The notes under the pieces were generated by a model. It was given only the letters and a program-made list of their open reading frames with translations. It was not told the DNA's origin and made no database searches. This document shows, piece after piece, positions 7,742-15,567 of a stretch of DNA of 64,000 bases (position 1 is the stretch's first letter; every line of letters starts with the position of its first letter). The stretch comes from Castellaniella sp040276085. Its GTDB lineage: Bacteria > Pseudomonadota > Gammaproteobacteria > Burkholderiales > Burkholderiaceae_B. The DNA lies in assembly GCF_040276085.1 (NCBI RefSeq), contig NZ_JBELOK010000002.1, positions 248,001 to 312,000 of the forward strand. Direction: 5' to 3'. The position numbers and the translations under genes were made by a program.

Positions 7742-9220
7742 TTAGGCCGATGCCGGAATGGCGGTTGAAACGGAATGAGCATCCGGCGTATGAAGCGGCA
7801 CCTCGGGGTTGACACGCACCTGGCCCCGGACGGTCAGCCAGGTGTTCCAGGCCATCAGGCACATACCCGACAAGAAGAACAGGCCACCAATCATGCGAAT
7901 GGTGTAGAAGGGATAGGTGGACTTCACGACCTCGACAAAGCTGTAGGTGAGCATGCCGTCGGCACCCGTGGCCCGCCACATCAGGCCCTGCATCACGCCG
8001 GCAATCCACATCGAGGCGATATACAGCACCACACCCAGCGTGGCCAACCAGAAATGCAGGTTGATGAGATCAGGCCGGGCCATGGATTCGCGGCCATACA
8101 GGCGCGGGATCAGGTAGTACAGCGAGCCAAAGGTGATCATGGCCACCCAGCCCAGGGCCCCGGCATGCACGTGGCCGACGGTCCAGTCGGTGTAGTGTGA
8201 CAGCGCATTGACTGTGCGGATGGACATCATCGACCCCTCGAAGGTTGCCATCCCGTAAAAGGACAATGCCACGACCAGGAACTTGAGGATGGGATCGGTG
8301 CGCAGCTTGTGCCAGGCCCCGGAGACCGTCATGATGCCGTTGATCATCCCGCCCCAGGAAGGAGCCAGCAGGATCAGTGAAAACGCCATGCCCAGAGACT
8401 GCGTCCAGTCGGGCAATGACGTGTACAGCAAGTGATGCGGCCCGGCCCACATATAGGTAAAGGCCAGTGCCCAGAAGTGGACAATCGACAGCCGATATGA
8501 ATAAATCGGCCGCCCGGCCTGCTTGGGCACGAAGTAATACATCATGCCCAGGAAGCTGGTGGTAAGAAAGAACCCCACCGCGTTATGGCCGTACCACCAT
8601 TGCACCATGGCATCCTGAACGCCTGCATAGGCAGAATAGGATTTCCAGGCAGACACCGGGAGCTCGAGGTTGTTGAAAATATGCAGAATCGCAATGGTGA
8701 GGATGTAGGACCCAAAAAACCAGTTGGCCACATAGATATGGCGCACGCGACGCTTCGCGATAGTGCCAAAAAACACAATGGCATAGGCCACCCAAACCAG
8801 CGTGATCAGGATATCCAGCGGCCATTCGAGCTCGGCGTACTCTTTGGTGGAGGTAAAGCCCATGGGCAGGGTGATCACTGCACCCACCAGCACAGCTTGC
8901 CAGCCCCAAAAGGTAAAGGCTGCGAGCTTGTCCGAAAACAACCGTACCTGACAGGTGCGCTGCACCACGTAATACGAGGTTGCAAAAAGCGCACTGCCCC
9001 CAAAGGCAAAAATCACCCCGTTAGTATGCAGGGGGCGCAGGCGGCCATAACTTAACCAGGGCGTATTGAAATTCAGCTCAGGCCAGATCAATTGCGAAGC
9101 AATCAGCACGCCCACAGCCATGCCGACGACACCCCAGAAGATCGTGGCGATAGTGAACTGACGCACCACACCGTAATTGAAGGTTTCGGCCGGCGAACCT
9201 GGTTGTCCGGTCGTTGCCAT
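7742..9220 (-). CDS. ccoN: cbb3 cytochrome oxidase catalytic subunit CcoN (FixN)
   Basis: 492 residues with about 12 membrane helices of the haem-copper oxidase fold. Recognisable are RPLHTNGVIFAFGG (low-spin haem ligand), WYGHNAVGFFLTTSFLGMMY (CuB histidine and the cross-linked tyrosine region of C-type oxidases), PHHLLYTSLPDW (two CuB histidines) and VGHVHAGALGW (haem histidines). It reduces oxygen to water at very low oxygen and pumps protons. First gene of ccoNOQPG; a perfect FNR box is centred 84 bp upstream of its ATG, so it is predicted to be induced at low oxygen. Confidence 0.98.
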   Translation of the reverse strand: MATTGQPGSPAETFNYGVVRQFTIATIFWGVVGMAVGVLIASQLIWPELNFNTPWLSYGRLRPLHTNGVIFAFGGSALFATSYYVVQRTCQVRLFSDKLAAFTFWGWQAVLVGAVITLPMGFTSTKEYAELEWPLDILITLVWVAYAIVFFGTIAKRRVRHIYVANWFFGSYILTIAILHIFNNLELPVSAWKSYSAYAGVQDAMVQWWYGHNAVGFFLTTSFLGMMYYFVPKQAGRPIYSYRLSIVHFWALAFTYMWAGPHHLLYTSLPDWTQSLGMAFSLILLAPSWGGMINGIMTVSGAWHKLRTDPILKFLVVALSFYGMATFEGSMMSIRTVNALSHYTDWTVGHVHAGALGWVAMITFGSLYYLIPRLYGRESMARPDLINLHFWLATLGVVLYIASMWIAGVMQGLMWRATGADGMLTYSFVEVVKSTYPFYTIRMIGGLFFLSGMCLMAWNTWLTVRGQVRVNPEVPLHTPDAHSVSTAIPASA

Positions 9221-9269
9221 AAGTGTTCCCCTCAGAACAAAGATAAACGTTTGATTTTCAGCAAGCTGA

Positions 9270-9275
9270 ATAATC
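9270..9275 (-). promoter_or_regulatory. Predicted -10 region of the ccoNOQP promoter
   Basis: On the minus strand this reads GATTAT, matching TATAAT at four of six positions. It is at the spacing expected for a class II FNR promoter whose box is centred at -41.5, giving a start of transcription near 9263, about 43 nt before the ccoN ATG. Confidence 0.45.
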
Positions 9276-9291
9276 CCTGAACCTGCTGATG

Positions 9292-9480
9292 CTAGTTTTG
9301 ATTTACATCAACTTCTTGTGAGCTCGTGCCGGGCAAGGCCGCATCGTCATCCCGAAAAATGGCCATGCCGGCTTCTTGCGCATCGTCAAACTGGCCGGCG
9401 AAGATGGCCCACCAAAATGCCACGCCGATCCCCAGCACAAACAGCAGGGAGATGGGCAGCAGCAAAAACAAAGCATCCAT
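9292..9480 (-). CDS. ccoS: cbb3 oxidase maturation protein CcoS
   Basis: 62 residues from the ATG at 9480; a longer in-frame opening upstream overlaps the ccoI-like gene and lacks family similarity. A single N-terminal helix (about residues 2-26, LFLLLPISLLFVLGIGVAFWW) is followed by the CcoS signature AIFAGQFDDAQEAG. CcoS is needed to insert haem b and CuB into CcoN. It starts 7 bp after the ccoI-like stop, so they form one operon. Its last codons (VDVNQN) contain the FNR box that serves ccoN. Confidence 0.93.
   Translation of the reverse strand: MDALFLLLPISLLFVLGIGVAFWWAIFAGQFDDAQEAGMAIFRDDDAALPGTSSQEVDVNQN
9298..9311 (-). promoter_or_regulatory. FNR box for ccoNOQPG, inside the 3' end of ccoS
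   Basis: Perfect FNR/Anr palindrome TTGAT-TTAC-ATCAA read on the plus strand (TTGAT-GTAA-ATCAA on the transcribed strand). Its centre is about 41.5 bp from the predicted ccoN transcription start. It encodes the last residues of ccoS, so protein coding and operator constraint coincide here. Confidence 0.88.
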
Positions 9481-9487
9481 GACGCAC

Positions 9488-10459
9488 CTAGCGGGCCCGT
9501 GCCAGCTGTGGCAAAGCCCGCGGATGCACGTGGTGCACCAGACGCCAGGCATTGGCAGCAACGGCGACAGAAGACAACAACATCGTGATGGCGGCCAGCC
9601 AGGGCTGCACCCAGCCCATGGCAGCCAGCGGGGTCATCAGCACATGCCACGCCAGCGAACCCATCAAGTTTTGACGGGCGATCTGTTGCATCCGGCAATC
9701 AGCCCAGGCATCGTCAGCAGGACAGCTGCCACCACCTGCGCTAACTTGCGTTGTTTGGCCAGACTGAGCGCGTAACCAGGCGGCCTGACGGGCGGCCTGA
9801 GCCGCGGGAATGGACATGGCCAGGGCACAGGGACAGCTCATGACCAGCAAAGCCACGGTGACCGCCACCGCATGCTGGGGTTGCCAGACCCACCACCACA
9901 AACCCACCAGCGCCGCGAGCAACAACTGAATGCAGACAAACCAGAACGCAAGGCGGTCTCCCAGGCGCATCAGGCCCGGATCAATCGGGGCATGTTGGCC
10001 CACTGCCTGCCGGGCGCAATACTGGAGAAATCGCGCACTGAGCAAAAACGCCACAAACATGGAGACCGAATCGAAGTAGACTTCGCCCGCACCTTGCCAG
10101 GTGGCCCAGGCACTGGGTACAAAGGCCGCCAAAATACCCAATGCAACCGGCACATCCATCCCCACCCGGCCCCGCCGGAGGCTGGCCCATGCGCCGCGCC
10201 AGACCGGCCAGGCGCAATACAGCACCAGCGGCACGCACAAGATCAGGCTGAGCCAGTTCATCAGGACAATGGCATCCTGAAGCGTAAGCAGGGATTGGGC
10301 AGACTGCACACCAGGCCGTAGATATCCTGGAAAAGCCAGCATCATCACTTGCATCATGATGAGCCACGCGAGCCCGGTTTGAGCCAGCAAATGGCGCCGT
10401 GCCCGGCGCTGGGCGTCGGACATATGCGGCGGCGGAGAGAACAGTGAACGGGCTTGCAT
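9488..10459 (-). CDS. ccoI: CcoI-like copper P-type ATPase reduced to its membrane domain (no A, P or N domain)
   Basis: 323 residues against roughly 750-820 for CcoI/FixI. Eight membrane segments can be followed: about 25-48, 60-86, 101-121, 128-147, 168-192, 195-222, 262-284 and 285-305. The copper motif CPC (residues 209-211, LVMSCPCALAMSIPAAQAAR) and the terminal WLAAITMLLSS are kept. Missing are the N-terminal metal-binding domain, the actuator domain with TGE (only about 18 residues lie between helices 4 and 5), and the whole phosphorylation/nucleotide region with DKTG (about 38 residues between CPC and helix 7). The usual YN of helix 7 is WH. The frame is intact, in the normal ccoI place 7 bp before ccoS, behind a perfect FNR box, so it looks maintained rather than decaying. 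It cannot hydrolyse ATP; a passive copper path or scaffold for cbb3 assembly is possible. Start uncertain: the ATG at 10459 would be nearly leaderless, the ATG at 10423 is the alternative. Confidence 0.8.
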   Translation of the reverse strand: MQARSLFSPPPHMSDAQRRARRHLLAQTGLAWLIMMQVMMLAFPGYLRPGVQSAQSLLTLQDAIVLMNWLSLILCVPLVLYCAWPVWRGAWASLRRGRVGMDVPVALGILAAFVPSAWATWQGAGEVYFDSVSMFVAFLLSARFLQYCARQAVGQHAPIDPGLMRLGDRLAFWFVCIQLLLAALVGLWWWVWQPQHAVAVTVALLVMSCPCALAMSIPAAQAARQAAWLRAQSGQTTQVSAGGGSCPADDAWADCRMQQIARQNLMGSLAWHVLMTPLAAMGWVQPWLAAITMLLSSVAVAANAWRLVHHVHPRALPQLARAR

Positions 10460-10466
10460 AGGCCGG

Positions 10467-10472
10467 ACTATA
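10467..10472 (-). promoter_or_regulatory. Predicted -10 element for the ccoI-like/ccoS operon
   Basis: Minus strand TATAGT (one mismatch from TATAAT). The start would fall near 10460, exactly 41.5 bp from the centre of the FNR box at 10495-10508, the classic class II geometry. This start lies one nucleotide before the ATG at 10459. Confidence 0.6.
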
Positions 10473-10494
10473 GCCAGCCCACTGGGGGCAAACT

Positions 10495-10508
10495 TTGATC
10501 TGCATCAA
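10495..10508 (-). promoter_or_regulatory. FNR box upstream of the ccoI-like/ccoS operon
   Basis: Perfect palindrome TTGAT-CTGC-ATCAA on the plus strand. With the TATAGT hexamer 10467-10472 it forms a class II FNR-dependent promoter reading leftward. An FNR protein with all four cluster cysteines is encoded at 3131-3865. Confidence 0.9.
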
Positions 10509-10521
10509 TTAAGACAGACAT

Positions 10522-10548
10522 AAAAAAAGGGAAGGCAAACGCCTTCCC
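10522..10548 (-). terminator. Rho-independent terminator of aceA
   Basis: A perfect 8-bp stem GGGAAGGC/GCCTTCCC with an AAAC loop (10529-10548) is followed on the minus strand by seven T (10522-10528). A second GC-only hairpin (CAGGGGGG/CCCCCCTG, 10561-10584) lies between it and the aceA stop. Confidence 0.88.
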
Positions 10549-10602
10549 AAAAGCACTCCGCAGGGGGGCCCCTCTGCCCCCCTGCCCTCTCATTTTTAAA
10601 AC

Positions 10603-11922
10603 TCAGGCAACATCCACCGCCGACGCGTGATCAAACTGCGCTTCTTCGGTTGAACCGCTGAGAGCGGTTGTGGAGGACTGGCCCCCTTCGATGGTTTGTG
10701 TCACGGCGTCGAAATAGCTGACACCCACTTCGCGTTGATGCTTGACTGCCGTAAAGCCCTTGTCAGCTGCGGCAAACTCTTTTTGCTGCAGTTCAACAAA
10801 TGCGCTCATCTGGGTCTGGGCATAACCGTGGGCCAGCTCAAACATGCTGTAGTTCAGGGCATGGAAGCCCGCCAGGGTGATGAACTGGAACTTGTAGCCC
10901 ATGGCGCCTAGTTCACGCTGAAATCTTGCAACCGTGGCGTCGTCGAGGTTTTTCTTCCAGTTAAACGAGGGCGAGCAGTTGTATGCCAGCATCTTGCCCG
11001 GAAACTGACGGTGGACTGCTTCGGCAAACCGGCGCGCGTAGTCCAGATTGGGCGTTGACGTTTCACACCAGATCAGATCGGCATAAGGTGCATAGGCCAG
11101 GCCACGGGCAATCGCCTGATCCAGGCCGGCACGAGTGCGATAAAAGCCCTCGACCGTACGCTCGCCAGTCACAAACGGAGCGTCATTTTCGTCGATATTG
11201 CTGGTGAGGAGGTCCGCTGCTTCGGCGTCCGTGCGGGCCACCAGCAAAGTGGGCACATTGCACACGTCGGCTGCCAGGCGGGCGGACACCAGCTTGGCGA
11301 CTGCCTCACGGGTGGGCACCAGCACTTTGCCACCCATATGGCCACATTTTTTGACCGAGGCCAGTTGATCTTCGAAGTGCACCCCAGCCGCACCCGCTTC
11401 GATCATGGATTTCATCAGTTCGAAGGCATTGAGCACGCCGCCAAAGCCGGCCTCCGCATCCGCCACAATGGGCGCAAAATAATCGACATAACCCGCATCC
11501 TCCGGATTTTTGCCTTCCATCCATTGGATCTGATCGCAGCGCGTAAGCGAATTATTGATGCGCTTGACCACACTGGGCACGGAATTGGCGGGATACAAGG
11601 ACTGGTCGGGGTACATCTCGCCGGCAATATTGGCATCACCCGCCACTTGCCAGCCAGAAAGATAAATTGCCTTGAGACCGGCCTTTACTTGCTGCATGGC
11701 CTGGTTGCCGGTAAGGGCGCCCAGCGCATTGACGTAGTCTTCCGAGTGCAAAAGAGACCACAGTTTTTCGGCACCGCGACGGGCAAGCGTATGCTCGACC
11801 ACCACCGAGCCACGCAGGCGTACTACTTCGTCGGCACCGTAGCCGCGCTTGATACCCTGCCAGCGGCTGTCTTCCGCCCAGCTTCGCTGGAGATTGCGTA
11901 CTTCTGTTTCACGAGAGGTCAT
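10603..11922 (-). CDS. aceA: Isocitrate lyase AceA
   Basis: 439 residues. The catalytic KKCGHMGGKVLVPT motif (active-site cysteine), the Mg/substrate segments LLVARTDAEAADLL and MLAYNCSPSFNWKKNL, and the N-terminal RNLQRSWAEDSRW are typical of bacterial isocitrate lyase. It cleaves isocitrate to glyoxylate and succinate, the first glyoxylate-bypass step for growth on acetate and fatty acids. It is monocistronic with a strong terminator. The long AT-rich upstream region (11990-12160) carries repeated TTTCAT-N3-RTGAAA palindromes that look like operators. Confidence 0.97.
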   Translation of the reverse strand: MTSRETEVRNLQRSWAEDSRWQGIKRGYGADEVVRLRGSVVVEHTLARRGAEKLWSLLHSEDYVNALGALTGNQAMQQVKAGLKAIYLSGWQVAGDANIAGEMYPDQSLYPANSVPSVVKRINNSLTRCDQIQWMEGKNPEDAGYVDYFAPIVADAEAGFGGVLNAFELMKSMIEAGAAGVHFEDQLASVKKCGHMGGKVLVPTREAVAKLVSARLAADVCNVPTLLVARTDAEAADLLTSNIDENDAPFVTGERTVEGFYRTRAGLDQAIARGLAYAPYADLIWCETSTPNLDYARRFAEAVHRQFPGKMLAYNCSPSFNWKKNLDDATVARFQRELGAMGYKFQFITLAGFHALNYSMFELAHGYAQTQMSAFVELQQKEFAAADKGFTAVKHQREVGVSYFDAVTQTIEGGQSSTTALSGSTEEAQFDHASAVDVA

Positions 11923-12003
11923 GGTGTTGCTCCTGAGTCAGTCAAAACAAGAAACCGTTGAGAAACAGTCTACGCGTCTGCTGCAGTGCAACCATGTTCT
12001 ATA

Positions 12004-12156
12004 TCTTATATAAGACATAAAATATTATTTTTATAAATCAATTACTTAATAATTATTTTTCATGTTATGAAATGATTATTCTAATTATGAAAGGAAGATG
12101 ATTGCATCGCAGCATTATCTTTTCATATTCTAAAACCATGCTTTCATCATGTGAAA
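12004..12156. promoter_or_regulatory. AT-rich aceA/queF intergenic region with repeated operator-like palindromes
   Basis: Between the divergent starts of aceA and queF. Seen: a perfect 12-bp palindrome TCTTATATAAGA (12004-12015); TTTCAT-GTT-ATGAAA (12058-12072, perfect); TTTCAT-CAT-GTGAAA (12142-12156, one mismatch); and a partial copy TTTCAT-ATT-CTAAAA (12121-12135). The shared TTTCAT-N3-RTGAAA form suggests one dimeric regulator binding repeatedly. Which regulator and which gene it controls are unknown; aceA is the more likely target. Confidence 0.5.
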
Positions 12157-12220
12157 TATAGGGACGCGGACAGTACAATACGGCATCCCTCTCCTTAATT
12201 TGTTCACACTCCGGTTTGCC

Positions 12221-13051
12221 ATGGATACCTCCCGCCTTGCCCAAAGCCCGCTAGGGCAGCGCTCTGAAGGCGCTGACCACTACGAGCCAGACCTTTTGTT
12301 TCCCATTGCCCGGGCAGACACACGTGCAGGGTATGGCTGGCCTCAAGCACCGTACGGTGCAGATATCTGGAATGCCTACGAGCTTTCATGGCTAAACGCC
12401 AAAGGGCGCCCGGTAGTGGCCATGGGGCGTTTTACCGTGCCCGCAGACAGCACGCACCTGATCGAGTCCAAGTCTTTAAAGCTGTACCTCAACAGCTTCA
12501 GCAACGAGCGCTTTGAGTATGCCGAGATTGTGCAGCAACGGATCCGCACGGATCTGAGCCGTGCCTGCGGCAAACCGGTGCATATAGAGATTTTGTCTGT
12601 CCGGCCGGCATTTGAACTCAGCTGCGCCCCGCTGCGCGGCACCTGCATCGACGACCAGGACATCGACTTTGAACCTGTCAAGGAACCCACACCGCAGGCC
12701 TTGCAGGTAGCAGATCGCGCACCTTTTGTACGCGAGACGCTGGTAACCGAGTTGATGAAATCCAATTGCCCGGTAACGGGGCAACCCGACTGGGCCAGCG
12801 TGCAGATCCAGTATGCCGGGCCACGCCTGGACCATGCCGGCTTGCTGAAATATATTGTGTCGCTGCGCGAAAGCCGCGAGTTTCACGAGCTGTGCGTGGA
12901 GAAGATTTACGGTGAAATCATGGCACGCTGTGCACCAGAAGAACTGCTGGTGTATGCCCGATATACGCGGCGCGGAGGCCTGGACATCAACCCCTGGCGT
13001 GCCAACACCCAGCCAAAAGACATCAGCCAAACCCGCACCTTGCGCCAGTAA
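12221..13051 (+). CDS. queF: NADPH-dependent 7-cyano-7-deazaguanine reductase QueF
   Basis: 276 residues from the ATG at 12221, chosen to match the family N-terminus; an upstream in-frame start at 12200 is possible. This is the long, two-T-fold form found in E. coli. The N-half has the QueF motif ESKSLKLYLNSF (residues 82-93) and the C-half the catalytic cysteine C183 in SNCPVTGQPDW, with FHELCVEKIY and the C-terminal YTRRGGLDINPWR. It reduces preQ0 to preQ1 for queuosine in tRNA. No partners of the pathway are adjacent. Confidence 0.96.
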   Translation: MDTSRLAQSPLGQRSEGADHYEPDLLFPIARADTRAGYGWPQAPYGADIWNAYELSWLNAKGRPVVAMGRFTVPADSTHLIESKSLKLYLNSFSNERFEYAEIVQQRIRTDLSRACGKPVHIEILSVRPAFELSCAPLRGTCIDDQDIDFEPVKEPTPQALQVADRAPFVRETLVTELMKSNCPVTGQPDWASVQIQYAGPRLDHAGLLKYIVSLRESREFHELCVEKIYGEIMARCAPEELLVYARYTRRGGLDINPWRANTQPKDISQTRTLRQ

Positions 13052-13089
13052 TCGGACCACCCGCCAATCACGATAGCGAGGCCCCATGT

Positions 13090-13118
13090 AAAAAGGCCCG
13101 CACGTATGCTGTGCGGGC
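13090..13118 (-). terminator. Rho-independent terminator of pgsA
   Basis: Stem GCCCGCAC/GTGCGGGC (13096-13118, 7-nt loop) followed on the minus strand by CTTTTT. It sits just past the pgsA stop and could also slow plus-strand read-through from queF. Confidence 0.75.
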
Positions 13119-13129
13119 TTGGGTGCTGA

Positions 13130-13702
13130 TTACTGACTGCGGCTGCGAATCTCCGGCCAGGCCTTTTGCAGGTAATAGCACATCGACCACACCGTGAGGA
13201 TCGCGGCCACCACGATCAGGATCTGCCCCAGCAACCGCACCGGGACGCCCTCGATGGGCTGCCAGTACAACAAGCAAGGAATGGCGATCATTTGGGCTGC
13301 CGTCTTGAATTTGCCCAGACGGTGCACGGCCACACTGCGACTGGCACCAATTTTGGCCATCCATTCGCGCAAGGCGGAGATCGTGAGCTCTCGGCCAATA
13401 ATAACCAGCGCAATCAGTAAATCTACCCGCCCGAGATTCAGCAGAATCAAAAGCGCCGCCACCACCATGAGCTTGTCGGCGACAGGGTCGAGAAAAGCGC
13501 CGAATGCGGAAGTCTGGTTCCAGCGGCGCGCCAGGTAGCCATCGAACCAGTCGGTGACGGCCGCCACAATAAACGCCACAGCCGCCGCCGTGTCACGCCA
13601 CCCCGATGCAGTCCAGGCATCCGGCAGGTAATAGAGCGCCACAAGCAGCGGAATCATGGCAATGCGCAGCCATGTCAGGGCAATAGGGATATTGAACGGC
13701 AT
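13130..13702 (-). CDS. pgsA: CDP-diacylglycerol--glycerol-3-phosphate 3-phosphatidyltransferase PgsA
   Basis: 190 residues from the ATG at 13702; the in-frame codons upstream overlap the intergenic region after uvrC and do not match the family. The CDP-alcohol phosphotransferase motif D-G-x2-A-R-x8-G-x3-D-x3-D is visible in DWFDGYLARRWNQ and FGAFLDPVADK. Four to five membrane helices. It makes phosphatidylglycerophosphate for phosphatidylglycerol and cardiolipin. It follows uvrC by about 40 bp, a common uvrC-pgsA pairing. Confidence 0.95.
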   Translation of the reverse strand: MPFNIPIALTWLRIAMIPLLVALYYLPDAWTASGWRDTAAAVAFIVAAVTDWFDGYLARRWNQTSAFGAFLDPVADKLMVVAALLILLNLGRVDLLIALVIIGRELTISALREWMAKIGASRSVAVHRLGKFKTAAQMIAIPCLLYWQPIEGVPVRLLGQILIVVAAILTVWSMCYYLQKAWPEIRSRSQ

Positions 13703-13743
13703 GATAGACGTAATACTACCCCAAGCGAGGGCCGCGCACGGCA

Positions 13744-15567
13744 CTAACGCAAGGCATGATAGATACGTTCCGCCAACTGTCGCGAAATCCCATCAACGCT
13801 GGAGAGCTCTTCGATGCTGGCATCCACCACGCCAGAAAAACCGCCAAAGCGGGCCAGAAGTTTTTGGCGCCGATGCTGGCCAACCCCCTCGATCTCTTCG
13901 AGGCGGGAGACGTTGCGTGCCTTTGCGCGACGTGCGCGCATGCCGGTGATGGCAAACCGGTGGGCCTCATCACGTACTTCGGCCACCAGCATCAAGGCTG
14001 CGGATTCGACTCCCAGCGCCACTGAAGGCCGGCCATCCACAAACACCAGTGTCTCCAGGCCCACCTTGCGATGGTCTCCTTTTTTGACGCCGACAATGCG
14101 GCTGACATCCAGCCCAAGCTCTTCGAAAACCTGCCGGGCAATGCCCACCTGCCCTTCACCGCCATCGATCAGGACAATATCTGGCAAGATGATGTCGCCT
14201 TCGGCTACCCGGCTGTAGCGGCGGGTAAGCGCCTGGCGCATGGCAGCGTAATCGTCTCCGGGCTGAATGCCGGCAATATTGAATCGCCGGTACAGCGAAT
14301 GCTGCATGGCATGGTTTTTGTAGACCACGCAAGAGGCTTGGGTGGCTTCTCCGGCCGTGTGACTGATATCGAAGCATTCGATGTGCAAGGCGGCCAGTGC
14401 ATCCTCGTCGGTATCCAGATCCAGTTCTACCGCCAGCGCAAGCGTACGGGCTTCGCGTGCACTGGATTCTGACAGGCGCTGTGCCAGCGCCATACGGGCA
14501 TTGCGCTGGGCCTGTTCAAGCCAACTGCGTCGCGTGCCCTGCGGACGCGTCAAAATCCGCACCTTATGGCCATGTTGTTCCGACAACATGGCAATCAGAT
14601 CAGGATCCGGCACGCCGTGTGAACACACCAGCACTGGCGGCACTGGATTGTCGGCATAGTGCTGCGCCAAAAAAGCAGCCAGCACATCTTCGGCGGTTTC
14701 ATCCTGCACCTGGGTGGGAAACAATGGCTTGTCGCCCAGATGCCTGCCGGCACGCACCATCGCCAGATTGACGCACACCCGCCCTCCCGAGAGCTCGATG
14801 GCGATGATGTCTGCACTGTCATCCCCCACCTGCTCCATGGTTTGCTGCTGCAGTACCTTGGCCAGGGCCCGCATCTGATCGCGCAAGACCGCCGCCTGCT
14901 CAAAATCCTGGCGCTCCGCGGCCGCCGTCATACGCTGCTCGATTTCCTCGAGCACCTCGGTGGTACGCCCCTCGAGGAAGCGGATGGCCCGCTGGACGTC
15001 AGCCTGGTAATCAGCCAATGAAATCAGGCCCACACAAGGCGCCGAGCACCGGCCAATCTGGTACAGCAAACAAGGCCGCGTGCGGTGTGCGTAGACGCTG
15101 TCCTCGCAGGTACGCAGATGAAACACCTTCTGCAGAATCTGGATGGTCTCCCGCACAGCCCATGAGTTTGGATACGGCCCGAAAAAATGGCCTTTCCCCT
15201 GGGTACTGCCACGGTAATACACAATGCGGGGCGCTTCGTGGTCGGTGATGTGCAGGTAGGGATAAGACTTGTCATCCCGAAACAGGATGTTGTAACGAGG
15301 CTTGAGGCGCTTGATCAGGTTGTTTTCGAGGATCAGCGCCTCTGCTTCAGTGCGCGTGACGGTGACCTCGGTACGCACCACCCTCGCCAGCATGTGCTCG
15401 ATACGCGGGCCATGCCCGGATTTTTGAAAATACGAGCTTACCCGCCGTTTGAGATCCCGGGCCTTGCCCACATACAGGACTTCACCCTCTGCATCCAGAT
15501 GGCGATAGACCCCTGGCAGATGAGGAAGATCAGCCAGGAAGGTTTTCAGATCGAAAGCTTCGGGCAC
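13744..15567 (-). CDS. uvrC: Excinuclease ABC subunit C (UvrC)
   Basis: 607 residues. The N-terminal GIY-YIG nuclease (residues about 13-92: LPGVYRHLDAEGEVLYVGKA) makes the 3' incision; a cysteine-containing segment and a UVR coiled coil (about 203-238) follow for UvrB contact; the RNase H-like domain (about 380-535, with ECFDISH and LPDIVLIDGGEGQV) makes the 5' incision; two helix-hairpin-helix repeats end the protein. It cuts both sides of DNA lesions in nucleotide excision repair. Its start overlaps the nagZ 3' end by 38 bp on the same strand. Confidence 0.97.
   Translation of the reverse strand: MPEAFDLKTFLADLPHLPGVYRHLDAEGEVLYVGKARDLKRRVSSYFQKSGHGPRIEHMLARVVRTEVTVTRTEAEALILENNLIKRLKPRYNILFRDDKSYPYLHITDHEAPRIVYYRGSTQGKGHFFGPYPNSWAVRETIQILQKVFHLRTCEDSVYAHRTRPCLLYQIGRCSAPCVGLISLADYQADVQRAIRFLEGRTTEVLEEIEQRMTAAAERQDFEQAAVLRDQMRALAKVLQQQTMEQVGDDSADIIAIELSGGRVCVNLAMVRAGRHLGDKPLFPTQVQDETAEDVLAAFLAQHYADNPVPPVLVCSHGVPDPDLIAMLSEQHGHKVRILTRPQGTRRSWLEQAQRNARMALAQRLSESSAREARTLALAVELDLDTDEDALAALHIECFDISHTAGEATQASCVVYKNHAMQHSLYRRFNIAGIQPGDDYAAMRQALTRRYSRVAEGDIILPDIVLIDGGEGQVGIARQVFEELGLDVSRIVGVKKGDHRKVGLETLVFVDGRPSVALGVESAALMLVAEVRDEAHRFAITGMRARRAKARNVSRLEEIEGVGQHRRQKLLARFGGFSGVVDASIEELSSVDGISRQLAERIYHALR

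Noticed and set aside
10561..10584. GC-only hairpin after aceA as a second terminator
   Set aside because: No T tract follows it; the true terminator is the adjacent stem at 10529-10548.
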